Assembly: GCA_963700895.1 (NCBI GenBank)
Contig: CAVOZI010000018.1
Location: 1-64,000, forward strand
Origin: Anderseniella sp963700895
GTDB taxonomy: Bacteria > Pseudomonadota > Alphaproteobacteria > Rhizobiales > Aestuariivirgaceae
Length of the DNA stretch: 64,000 bases
Direction of reading: 5' to 3'
The notes below the pieces were generated by a model that saw nothing but the letters and a program-made list of their open reading frames with translations, was not told the DNA's origin and made no database searches. This document shows positions 43,275 through 51,146 of the stretch, one piece after another. Within the stretch, counting starts at the first letter, position 1. Each line of letters begins with the position of its first letter. Made by a program: the position numbers and the translations under genes.

Positions 43275-44992
43275 TGTCAGCTAGATCTTTCAGATGCGCT
43301 GTCTATACCCGCAAGTCCACCGAGGACGGGCTGGAGCAGGACTTCAACTCCCTGCATGCCCAACGTGAAGCCTGTGAGGCATATATCCGCTCACAGGCCA
43401 GCGAAGGCTGGCAGCTGATAAAAGGACACTACGATGATGGTGGCATCTCCGGGGCCACCATGGAACGTCCTGCCCTGAAGCATCTCCTGGCTGACATTGC
43501 CGAGGGCAAGGTGGAAATTGTCGTGGTCTACAAGATTGACCGTCTCACTAGATCGCTGATGGACTTCGCTCGCATGGTCGAGCTGTTCGACAGGCACCAG
43601 GTGTCGTTTGTCTCTGTCACCCAGCAGTTCAACACCACCACCTCGATGGGACGTCTCACCCTGAATGTGCTGTTGTCCTTCGCCCAGTTCGAGCGGGAGG
43701 TCACGGCTGAACGGATCCGGGACAAGATCGCGGCGTCGAAGAAGAAGGGCATGTGGATGGGTGGGCCACCGCCGCTGGGCTATGACGTCGAGAACCGCCA
43801 GCTGGTCATCAACGAGCAGGAAGCTGACACGGTCAGATCAATTTACAGTCTGTACCTCAGCAGTGATGGTGTCAGTGATCTGAAAGAGGACCTCGACCGG
43901 CAAGGCATCCGCAGCAAGCTCCGAACCCATGCCAACGGCAAGAGCGTCGGTGGCGTCTCCCTCACCCGCGGCATGCTCTACCGGCTTCTCTCCAACCCGG
44001 TCTACATCGGACGCGTCTCCCACAAGGACAGCACCTACGACGGCCAGCAAGACGGCATCATCCCGCAGGACCTCTGGGACGCGGTGCAGCGCAAGCTGGC
44101 GGACAATCGTGCCACCCGCACCTCCCGTACCAACGCCTCGCATCCCAGCCTGCTGGCAGGCCTGCTCCATGACGAGACTGGGGACCGTCTCACCCCCACC
44201 CATGCCAACAACCACGGCAAGCGCTACCGCTTCTACATCTCGCATCGGCTGACAATCCAAAAGAGAAACAGGACACCAGGCTGGAGACTTCCGGCCCTGG
44301 AGCTTGAGATGGCTGTGCTCTCAGGCCTCGCAGGGATGCTTCAGGACCCGGAGACACTCGTGGACCTTGCCCGGCTCGACGGCGCTGATGCCACTGTGAT
44401 CGAGACATTCACAGTCAATGCGAGGAAAATCGCCGTTCAGCTACAAGCAGGTGGAACTGAGGAGACGCTTAAGCTCCTGCAGCAAGTGATCAGCCGAATC
44501 GAGATCAGGCCAGGCAACCTGAAGCTACTGATCTGCCGCCAGGCGCTAATCTCCGCACTGCGTGGGGACCGAAAGCCCCCGCGCGCCGTGGACGACGTTG
44601 ATATCACGACGATCGACCTGCCCTTCCACATGAGACGGAGGGGCGTCGAGGCAAAACTGATGCTGGCAGGTGAGCCACGCTCAAAGCCCTCTCAGGATGC
44701 GACCATCATCCAGCTCATCCGGGATGTGCGTCGCTGGCTCGACAGCCTGACCAGTGGAAAGCAGTGTTCGATCGATGACCTGGCCAGGCACGAAGGCATT
44801 CCTGCCAGCGAGATCAGCCGGGCATTGCAGCTGGCCTTCCTCTCACCTGACATAACTAAATCCATCCTGCAGGGCACCCAGCCAGTCGATCTGACAGCCC
44901 AGTTGCTCAGGCGTCTCAGCAAGCTACCTGCATGTTGGCAAGAGCAGCGCCGACTGCTCGGCATGCAAGGCCAACGCTGCTCAGCGAGATGA
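43274..44992 (+). CDS. Large serine recombinase
   Basis: 572 residues. N-terminal resolvase domain with the catalytic serine in YTRKS15TEDG, then KIDRLTRSLMDF, FNTTTSMGRLTLNVLLSFAQ and FEREVTAERIRDKIAASKKK. The Recombinase domain begins at PPPLGYDV and runs to about 270 (HPSLLAGLLHDETGDRL). The zinc-ribbon Cys pairs common in large serine integrases are replaced by other residues (HANNHGKRYRF), a variant seen in alphaproteobacterial homologues. It would integrate or excise an element; tRNA-Arg lies 210 bases away. Confidence 0.92.
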   Translation: MSARSFRCAVYTRKSTEDGLEQDFNSLHAQREACEAYIRSQASEGWQLIKGHYDDGGISGATMERPALKHLLADIAEGKVEIVVVYKIDRLTRSLMDFARMVELFDRHQVSFVSVTQQFNTTTSMGRLTLNVLLSFAQFEREVTAERIRDKIAASKKKGMWMGGPPPLGYDVENRQLVINEQEADTVRSIYSLYLSSDGVSDLKEDLDRQGIRSKLRTHANGKSVGGVSLTRGMLYRLLSNPVYIGRVSHKDSTYDGQQDGIIPQDLWDAVQRKLADNRATRTSRTNASHPSLLAGLLHDETGDRLTPTHANNHGKRYRFYISHRLTIQKRNRTPGWRLPALELEMAVLSGLAGMLQDPETLVDLARLDGADATVIETFTVNARKIAVQLQAGGTEETLKLLQQVISRIEIRPGNLKLLICRQALISALRGDRKPPRAVDDVDITTIDLPFHMRRRGVEAKLMLAGEPRSKPSQDATIIQLIRDVRRWLDSLTSGKQCSIDDLARHEGIPASEISRALQLAFLSPDITKSILQGTQPVDLTAQLLRRLSKLPACWQEQRRLLGMQGQRCSAR

Positions 44993-45144
44993 CCGGGCAA
45001 TCCTAGCGCGCCCCCCCTATAACACGCCCCCAACCTTCTGGACGCCAAATGAGCCAACAGAGACTGGCGGCCAGTTTGGCGCTCATCAACACCTTGAAAA
45101 CCGTCTCACAGCCAGAACGTCAGCGGCAACGATGCTGCAAGCCC

Positions 45145-45166
45145 CGGGAATGTCGGGACATTCCCG
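45145..45166. repeat. 22-base palindrome between recombinase and tRNA-Arg
   Basis: cgggaatgtc and gacattcccg are perfect 10-base arms around a central gg. It lies after the recombinase gene and 38 bases before tRNA-Arg. It could be a recombination (att) site, a regulator site, or the end of a terminator. It has no T-run. Confidence 0.45.
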
Positions 45167-45203
45167 AGCACTGCCAAATACCTGCATGAAGGCAGGGAGA
45201 GAG

Positions 45204-45280
45204 TGGTGACCCCGGCAGGATTCGAACCTGCGACCATTCGCTTAGAAGGCGAGTGCTCTATCCAGCTGAGCTACGGGGCC
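45204..45280 (-). tRNA. tRNA-Arg (TCT)
   Basis: The minus strand forms a full cloverleaf: acceptor GGCCCCG/CGGGGTC, anticodon loop CTTCTAA with anticodon TCT, TTCGAATC T-loop and an encoded CCA. 77 bases. It is a likely integration point for the element at its left. Confidence 0.95.
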
Positions 45281-45339
45281 GGACAGCCATTGCGGCCAGC
45301 CTGTGCACCTTTAGCGGCTGGCGCGGCTTGCCCGCAACC

Positions 45340-45645
45340 TCAATGTGTCCAGTTGGTGTCACGGCCCCAGCGGAAATTGTCCGCATAGGACTTCGACTTG
45401 GGCGCTGCCTGCTTTGGCTCGGCCACGGTGTAGGCCAGACCCTTGCGCCGGGCATAGCTTTCAGCTTCCTCGCGGCTGTCGAAGATCAGCTTCAGCTGCT
45501 GCTTCATGTCGCTTGATGACGTCCAGCCCATCAGCGGGTCCGTCTCGCGTCTTGCCTCGGGTTCGAACTCGAGCACCCACTTCCGGGTCTTGGCCTTGCC
45601 GGACTGCATGGCGTTGCGCGCCGGGCGGTAAATGCGGGCTGGCAT
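45340..45645 (-). CDS. Complex I accessory subunit, NDUFS4 type
   Basis: 101 residues with the ETC_C1_NDUFA4/NDUFS4 pattern: ARIYRPARNAMQSGKAKTRKW, VLEFEPE, DPLMGWTSSSDMKQQLKLIF, YARRKGLAYTV and NFRWGRDTNWTH. In alphaproteobacteria this small protein is part of NADH:ubiquinone oxidoreductase at the peripheral arm and is encoded alone, as here. Between two tRNA genes, all on the minus strand. Confidence 0.93.
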   Translation of the reverse strand: MPARIYRPARNAMQSGKAKTRKWVLEFEPEARRETDPLMGWTSSSDMKQQLKLIFDSREEAESYARRKGLAYTVAEPKQAAPKSKSYADNFRWGRDTNWTH

Positions 45646-45704
45646 GACTGGACAATCCTCGATGCTGGTTGGTCCCGGCCGGCGGCCCGTCTCCCTTGCG
45701 GCGG

Positions 45705-45781
<77 letters not shown>

Positions 45782-45860
45782 ACTGCCGCAAGAAACCGGA
45801 TACCGGCTGACAAGGTGGTTACAGGAAAAGACCGCCTGTGAGCAAGGGGTTCGCTTCCAC

Positions 45861-46346
45861 TTATGGCGCGGCAAAAAACCTGTGCCGCACCCGGTCACCC
45901 GGTGAAATGCCAAACCGGGTGGCAGCGCCGCCGCTGATCTCAAGCACTGCCAGCACCTGCTGTCCCGCGCTGATGACATCTAGCGAATGCGGCACGGTCT
46001 CGCGGGCGATATGGACGATCTTGCCATCAGCGGCGATGAACAGCATGTCGAGAGGGATGTAGGTGTTGCGCATCCACATGCCCACCTCGTAAGGCGCGGG
46101 CCAGATGAACAGCATCGCTTCATGCTCTTGCATGGAACGGCGGAACATCAGGCCACGCGAACGTTCGGCATCATCATCGGCGATCTCGGCCTCGAAGGTC
46201 ACCTTGCCGCCACCGGCCATATCGATCACCAGCGGCTCGGTTGGCAGGCGGGTCACCCCGTCTGCGGCGACAGCGGGCGGCACAAGCAGAAGCAGCAGCG
46301 CCAGCAACGGCGCCGCGAGGCGTTGGAAGAAAATAGTGGCGGTCAA
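45861..46346 (-). CDS. DUF192 exported protein
   Basis: 161 residues with a signal peptide (PLLALLLLLVPPAVAADG). The DUF192 motif follows: ERSRGLMFRR, MLFIWPAPYEVGMWMRNTYI and PLDMLFIAADGKIVHIA. The start is a TTG at 46346 that overlaps the stop of the cold-shock gene (ttga), so translation is coupled. Function unknown; conserved across alphaproteobacteria in this position. Confidence 0.88.
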   Translation of the reverse strand: MTATIFFQRLAAPLLALLLLLVPPAVAADGVTRLPTEPLVIDMAGGGKVTFEAEIADDDAERSRGLMFRRSMQEHEAMLFIWPAPYEVGMWMRNTYIPLDMLFIAADGKIVHIARETVPHSLDVISAGQQVLAVLEISGGAATRFGISPGDRVRHRFFAAP

Positions 46347-46966
46347 TTGGTGCCCGGCAGCCGGTCGTCATCAAGACTGAGGCGCACTTCAGCCGCCATC
46401 TTGCCTTTTGGCCCGTCACCGAAGCGGACATAGATCCACTGATCCGGCTCGATCTCGGTGATGGCGGTCTTCCGCAGCACTTCCATGTGAATGAAGATGT
46501 CCGGGCCGCCTTCCCCTTCGCTGGCGAAGCCGAAGCCGCGGGTGCGGTTGAACCATTTGACCTTGGCCCGAACCCATTCTGACCCGGCAGCAACCTGCTG
46601 ATGGGTACGGGCGGTGCGCTCGACCGGGTGAATGGCGGTAGATGTGTCCACGGACAGCACCCGCAGGCACTGGATGCCCTTTTGTCGCTGCACCGCCTCG
46701 CACACCACGCGCGTACCTTCCAGTGGCGCGTCGAAGCCGTCGCGCTTGAGGCAACTCAGATGCAGCAGGATGTCTGCAATGCCATTGTCGGGGATGATGA
46801 AACCATAGCCGCGGGCAACGTCAAACCACTTGACGAAACCGGAGACCTCGAAAATCTCGACGTTGGATTCAAGTTCCGAAAGGGACGCGGGCCGGGCTTG
46901 AGCACCCGTTTCCTCGATTTGAGCCTGATCGTCCCCACCCCCAACTGGCCCGCCTTTACCAGTCAT
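46343..46966 (-). CDS. Double cold-shock-domain protein
   Basis: 207 residues, started at 46966 (agggagcg just upstream; an in-frame 57-residue extension has no support). Two CSDs: residues about 38-105 (GFVKWFDVARGYGFI, DILLHLSCLKRDG) and about 135-200 (AKVKWFNRTRGFGFA, DIFIHMEVLRK), with a Ser/Ala-rich link. The RNP1-like KWF...GFGF and RNP2-like IFIHM motifs would bind single-stranded RNA or DNA. Tandem CSDs of this type are usual in Alphaproteobacteria. Confidence 0.92.
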   Translation of the reverse strand: MTGKGGPVGGGDDQAQIEETGAQARPASLSELESNVEIFEVSGFVKWFDVARGYGFIIPDNGIADILLHLSCLKRDGFDAPLEGTRVVCEAVQRQKGIQCLRVLSVDTSTAIHPVERTARTHQQVAAGSEWVRAKVKWFNRTRGFGFASEGEGGPDIFIHMEVLRKTAITEIEPDQWIYVRFGDGPKGKMAAEVRLSLDDDRLPGTN

Positions 46967-47296
46967 CTCTGTCGCTCCCTTACATCTACGCCAACGCCAT
47001 ACGCTTTTGACCCTTAGGACCCGATGATGGTCAACACACCCTGATTTGTACAGACGTCCAGACGTCAAAATGGCGGGATATTCACAATCCGCCGTGAAGC
47101 CCCTGCAACCGATGTAACCGGCAGTTGAGCCGGTCATTGATTAACTGCCTGATATGGGCGGAAAATCCGCATGAACCCGGGTAAATCGAGCACTTGGTGA
47201 GCCGATGGGAAGCGGCGGACACCGGACGCTCCAATTCAGCAAAGGGACGTCAAATGCGGCAATCCGGAGAGGAATCAGCAGCAGGAAAGTTGCGAA
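46967..47296. other. Intergenic stretch with a direct repeat
   Basis: 330 bases upstream of the cold-shock gene, likely with its promoter and 5' leader. agacgtc is repeated twice (in tacagacgtccagacgtca) near 47055. No gene seen. Confidence 0.35.
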
Positions 47297-48055
47297 TCAC
47301 CCGTCCGCATACAGCGCCAGCATGTCACCGATATCGGCCCTCAAAACCAGTTCCGCCAGGCCATCGGCAGGGGTCGGGTCGCGGTTGATGATGACCAGCG
47401 GAATGCCCAGCCGCGCCGCAAACACAGGAAAGCTGGCGGCGGGTTCCACCACCAGTGAAGAGCCCACCGCAAGGAACAGGTCGCAGGCGCGGGTCAGCTG
47501 TTCGGCCCGGCGCATTTCGACTTCCGGCATGGCTTGACCGAACGAGATCGTCGCCGTCTTGACGACACCGCCACAGGCGGTGCAGGCCGGCGCCTCCGGG
47601 TGAGCGTCAAGCTGCGCAGCCACCCAGCCAAGCTCATGCCGGGCGCGGCAGGAAAGGCAATGGGCGTAAGTGCCGTTGCCGTGCAGCTCCACCACCTTCG
47701 ACAGCGGCACGCCGGCTGCCTGGTGCAGCCCATCGATGTTCTGGGTAATCACACCGGCAAGCCTGCCTTCGCGATGCCAGCGGGCGGCGGCGCGATGGCC
47801 CCTGCCGGGCTTGACCGGCCCCACCTCCTCGCGGATCCTGAGGAAGCGGGTCAGCCCTTCGCGGCGCGCTTGCGCGGATGAGATGAAGGTTTTGAAATCG
47901 AGCGGGCGGTAGCGCTCCCACACCCCGCCGGGGGAGCGGAAGTCGGGAATGCCGCATTCGGTCGATATGCCGGCGCCGGAAAACACCACGATGCGGTTTG
48001 CCCCGGCAATGAGGCTTGCAAGCGCGTCGCGTTTGCCGTTCAAGTCATCCATCAT
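47297..48055 (-). CDS. NAD-dependent protein deacylase (sirtuin)
   Basis: 252 residues with FSGAGISTECGIPDFRSPGG (NAD-binding), GVITQNIDGLHQAAG, catalytic His in VELHGNG, two Cys pairs for zinc (CLSC and CTAC), GSSLVVEPAA and VIINRD. It removes acyl groups from lysines, using NAD+. The start MMDDL lacks a clear ribosome site. It is divergent from gloA. Confidence 0.92.
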   Translation of the reverse strand: MMDDLNGKRDALASLIAGANRIVVFSGAGISTECGIPDFRSPGGVWERYRPLDFKTFISSAQARREGLTRFLRIREEVGPVKPGRGHRAAARWHREGRLAGVITQNIDGLHQAAGVPLSKVVELHGNGTYAHCLSCRARHELGWVAAQLDAHPEAPACTACGGVVKTATISFGQAMPEVEMRRAEQLTRACDLFLAVGSSLVVEPAASFPVFAARLGIPLVIINRDPTPADGLAELVLRADIGDMLALYADG

Positions 48056-48085
48056 GTTCGTTTACATAATGCCGGAGGCACACCC

Positions 48086-48505
48086 ATGAAATACCTGCAC
48101 ACCATGGTTCGCGTTAGCGACCTCGATCAGTCGGTTAGCTTCTTTTGCGACATTCTCGGCTTCAGGGAAACCCGCCGCTACGAGAACGAACAGGGACGCT
48201 TCACCCTGGTGTTCGTGGCGCCGGATGAATCACCCGACTGCCCGGTGGAGCTCACCTACAACTGGGATCCGGAAGAATATAGCGAAGGCCGCAACTTTGG
48301 CCACCTGGCCTACGCGGTCGACAATATCTACGACTACTGCCAGATGCTGATGGACAAGGGCGTCACCATCAACCGCCCGCCGCGCGATGGCCGCATGGCG
48401 TTCATCCGCACGCCCGACAACATCTCCATCGAGCTGTTGCAAAAGGGCGACTCGCTTGAAATCAAGGAACCTTGGAAGTCGATGCCGAACACCGGCAAGT
48501 GGTGA
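48086..48505 (+). CDS. gloA: Lactoylglutathione lyase (glyoxalase I)
   Basis: 139 residues with the VOC fold. Metal ligands: H5 in MKYLHTMVRV, E in VELTYNWD, H in FGHLAYAVDN and E in SIELLQKGD. The active-site GRMAFIRTPDNISIELLQ pattern is clear. It detoxifies methylglyoxal with glutathione. A ggagg site precedes the ATG. Confidence 0.95.
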   Translation: MKYLHTMVRVSDLDQSVSFFCDILGFRETRRYENEQGRFTLVFVAPDESPDCPVELTYNWDPEEYSEGRNFGHLAYAVDNIYDYCQMLMDKGVTINRPPRDGRMAFIRTPDNISIELLQKGDSLEIKEPWKSMPNTGKW

Positions 48506-48532
48506 GGCGTTGAGGGGCGGACGGCTGTTGGT

Positions 48533-49337
48533 CTAGCGGGGCAATGCGCACTGCGCGGATTGCCGTGTGAAAGGGGGGTTGCAATCCCAGTCCGACCCGG
48601 AATGGTCGAGATGCGCATTTTCCGGGACAAGGGCCTCTTCGCAGCTCTCGCCGGCCTGACGGTAGCCGCGTTCACACTCCCAGCTGTTTCCCGAGAAGGC
48701 TTCGCGAAAATAGGCGTTTTCCGGCACCTTCACGGCAATGCAGGCATCGCCCTGCTGACGAAAGCTACGCTCGCATTGCCAGCCGGTTTCGTATGACCGC
48801 TCCGAGAGAACGGCATTCACCGGCAATTTGATTGCTGCACATTCTCCAGCCTCGGCGCGATAGCCATATTCACACTTCCAACCCGTCGAGACGGCGTAAC
48901 CTGTCAGGTAGCCATTGGCGGGCACCTTGATCAGGTCGCATCCGCTTGGCGACCGCCTTGTATCCCCGTTCACATTCCCAACGCGACCCCGAGGCATTGA
49001 GGTAGGCGTGTTGCGGGATGGTGATGGCGTCGCAGCGGTCTTCTGCCCGGCGGAAACCGCGGTCACAATCCCAGCCAGCGCCGTAAAGAGAACCGGTGAA
49101 GTGGGCATTTGCGGGCTTCGACATCTTGATGCAGGCAGACCCGGAGGAACGGTAACCGTAATCACACTCCCAACCGGAACCGTAAGGCGCCGGGTGAGCG
49201 TTGGGAGGCGTCACCCTGGGGCTTGCGTCTTGCGCAAGCAGGGTGCCGGAGGCGGAAATGACAACGGCAGCGATCAACGCAATCAGCCCGCCTGCCCTGA
49301 CTGATCCGGATGCTGCACCTGTATGTGAAAAGGTCAT
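48533..49337 (-). CDS. Secreted Cys/Trp repeat protein (7 units), one-base frameshift
   Basis: From the ATG at 49337 (caggatcgaagg upstream) a signal peptide (GLIALIAAVVISASGTLLAQ) leads into seven units of about 33 residues: [VI]xxPxNAxL, 8-10 residues, W-x-C, about 10 residues, Cys. Examples are GWECDYGYRSSGSAC, GWDCDRGFRRAEDRC and GWKCEYGYRAEAGEC. The third unit is broken: an extra A near 48950 shifts the frame (GYKAVA, then SGCDLIKVPANG), and removing it restores the repeat exactly, giving about 268 residues. I do not know the family. It is last in a four-gene operon, sharing ATGA with the gene before it. Confidence 0.7.
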
Positions 49338-49762
49338 CCTTCGATCCTGCGGGAGTGCGCCTGGCGCGCGCCGAACGAACTGTAAAAGGTGGCTGCCTTG
49401 GAGACGTTCCTGCTTGCTCCGGAAGGTTCGGCAGCCTTGCCGGCGGCACGCTTGCCGAGCCACTGGCGCTTGTCGTTACCCGGAATTTCGCCCCTGACAT
49501 CGACATGGGCGGCTTCCTGGCCCGGCCCCAGCTTGCTTTCGGAAAGCCTCAATTCGAGTATGCGGCCCTCGTCAGTTCGCAGTTGCATCGTCCGCATCGG
49601 AAACAGTGTCTTGAGCATTTCGGCTGACATGACGACTTCGCCGTTGCAGACAACACCCGCATAACTGGTGGAGTATCCGTCAAACTTGAACTGGACGCGG
49701 GTGATCTCCACGCCATCTTGCAGGATGCTTCCACCGCCTGCCAACGTGCCGAGATATTTCAT
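49334..49762 (-). CDS. Hypothetical protein
   Basis: 142 residues, started at 49762 (aggagctt upstream). N-terminal half looks like a small folded domain (MKYLGTLAGGGSILQDGVEI, VQFKFDGYSTSYAGVVCNGE); the last 60 residues are basic and unstructured. Its stop shares ATGA with the repeat-protein start. I do not recognise it. Confidence 0.6.
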   Translation of the reverse strand: MKYLGTLAGGGSILQDGVEITRVQFKFDGYSTSYAGVVCNGEVVMSAEMLKTLFPMRTMQLRTDEGRILELRLSESKLGPGQEAAHVDVRGEIPGNDKRQWLGKRAAGKAAEPSGASRNVSKAATFYSSFGARQAHSRRIEG

Positions 49763-49766
49763 GGGC

Positions 49767-50063
49767 TCAAAGCTCCTCGTGGCTTGCTGCATCATCTGAT
49801 CCGCGGGCTCGCTGGTCGGCGTTCAACGCCGCCTCCAGTTCATCCTTGTCCACCGTAAAGACCTGGGTCCTGCCCGTGTCCGCAGCGAGTGCCGGCACAT
49901 GCAGCATGGTGTAGGCGCGCCTGTAGGCCATGAATGTCAGGCCGGGCACTTCCTCGTCCACCATGACCACCCGGTAGGTGCCGGCCGGCTTCGGTGCGTC
50001 CAGATGTGACAGGTTGAACTGGTGCGCGAAGGTGACTGTGCCTTCGGTTGTACGTGCTGTCAT
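49767..50063 (-). CDS. Hypothetical protein
   Basis: 98 residues, started at the ATG at 50063. It has a central PAGTYRVVMVDEEVPGLTFM and YRRAYTMLHVPAL, and an acidic C-terminus (DDAASHEEL). The stop is 4 bases before the next start, so it is part of the operon. Unrecognised. Confidence 0.6.
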   Translation of the reverse strand: MTARTTEGTVTFAHQFNLSHLDAPKPAGTYRVVMVDEEVPGLTFMAYRRAYTMLHVPALAADTGRTQVFTVDKDELEAALNADQRARGSDDAASHEEL

Positions 50064-50073
50064 GGCGCTGATC

Positions 50074-50217
50074 TCATTTCTTCGCCTTGTTTCCCTTGCC
50101 GCCACCTGCATACAGCATGCCCTTGGTGAGGCTGCCTGAAGGTGCAGCCTCAACCGGCTTCTTCACCTGTTTGGGTTTCTTGGCTTCGCGGTTACCGCGC
50201 ATTTGACCTTTGGCCAT
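50074..50217 (-). CDS. Small basic protein
   Basis: 47 residues, very basic (MAKGQMRGNREAKKPKQVKK, then GMLYAGGGKGNKAKK). The caggaga site and 10-base spacing to the next gene support it as the first gene of the operon. Short proteins of this look are common and undescribed in alphaproteobacteria; an RNA-binding role is a guess. Confidence 0.65.
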   Translation of the reverse strand: MAKGQMRGNREAKKPKQVKKPVEAAPSGSLTKGMLYAGGGKGNKAKK

Positions 50218-50261
50218 GATGTTCTCCTGTTGAGTTGGTTTGCGGCACGGCATCTCGGGTG

Positions 50262-50303
50262 GCAGAAAACAAAGGCCCCGTCGCTGCGGTGAGCTACGGG
50301 GCC
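50262..50303 (-). terminator. Rho-independent terminator of cspA
   Basis: On the minus strand ggccccgt pairs with acggggcc around a 14-base loop, followed by tttgtttt. It lies about 150 bases after the cspA stop. The first 14 bases are identical to the 5' end of the tRNA-Arg at 45280, probably by chance or old duplication. Confidence 0.6.
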
Positions 50304-50449
50304 GCAAGACGTCAATCGTCTTGTCCTGCATCAGGGCACATACCCCGAAGGGACTTGCACAGGCCGCCAGTACATCCGTGGTCGGCGCTCATGCATGCGA
50401 TGCAGAATTATGTCATTGCCGGCGCCGGACCGGGTCCGGCAGCCGTGTG

Positions 50450-50662
50450 TCAGGATGCCAGTTCGAGCTTGTCGGCGGACATCTTGCCGCTGCGGGCATC
50501 AGAAACCAGTTCGAAGCGGACCTTCTGGCCCTCGGACAGGCTGGTCATGCCGGCGCGTTCGAGCGCGGAAACATGGACGAAGGCGTCCTTCGAGCCATCT
50601 TCCGGCTCGATAAAGCCAAAGCCCTTGCTTGCATTGAAGAATTTTACTGTTCCGGTAATCAT
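50450..50662 (-). CDS. cspA: Cold-shock protein CspA type
   Basis: 70 residues, one cold-shock domain: MITGTVKFFNASKGFGFIEP, DAFVHVSALERAGM and GQKVRFELVSDARSGKMSAD. It binds single-stranded nucleic acid and is often an RNA chaperone. gggaag lies before the start. Confidence 0.93.
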   Translation of the reverse strand: MITGTVKFFNASKGFGFIEPEDGSKDAFVHVSALERAGMTSLSEGQKVRFELVSDARSGKMSADKLELAS

Positions 50663-50663
50663 T

Positions 50664-50974
50664 TGCTTCCCTTTCAAGGAGCATCCCGCAAGCCACACGT
50701 CGTGGCTGCCAGGACGGCGTACATCGCTCACATTGTCAGGAGAAGTCTGATCAAGTCGGCGTACCAGTCTATCGGGGCGACACCGGACAAGTGTTTTACA
50801 TACTGTTGTAATATGGGGTCCTTCAGCGCCGGATACAAGAGGCAGGATCGCGCCGGCCATAATGCCGATGTCCCGATCCAGTAGCCCGGCAATCGCTTCG
50901 TGTGCAAAAGCTTCCGCGCGCGGCCACAAGGGCCGCGCTGCCGCTTCGACGTGTCGAATTGGGGGAAGAGGTGG
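50664..50974. other. cspA upstream region
   Basis: About 310 bases between cspA and tRNA-Glu, probably including a long cspA leader on the minus strand. ttaca and tgtaa are an inverted pair around 50796-50811. No gene seen. Confidence 0.35.
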
Positions 50975-51049
50975 TGGTACGCCCTAGGGGAATCGAACCC
51001 CTCTCTCCAGCGTGAAAGGCTAGTGTCCTAACCGATAGACGAAGGGCGC
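50975..51049 (-). tRNA. tRNA-Glu (TTC)
   Basis: Anticodon loop CTTTCAC with TTC, T-loop TTCGATTC, CCA encoded. 75 bases, minus strand. Confidence 0.93.
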
Positions 51050-51146
51050 TGACCACCGGGCGATCACATAACAACCTTCTCCGGCCGATGCAAGCAGTCT
51101 TGCGGTAAAAACTGCCGCAATCCGAAAATGATATGCGAGCCCCGTG

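Noticed and set aside
45203..45388. A short frame over the tRNA-Arg
   Set aside because: It lies across a perfect tRNA cloverleaf.
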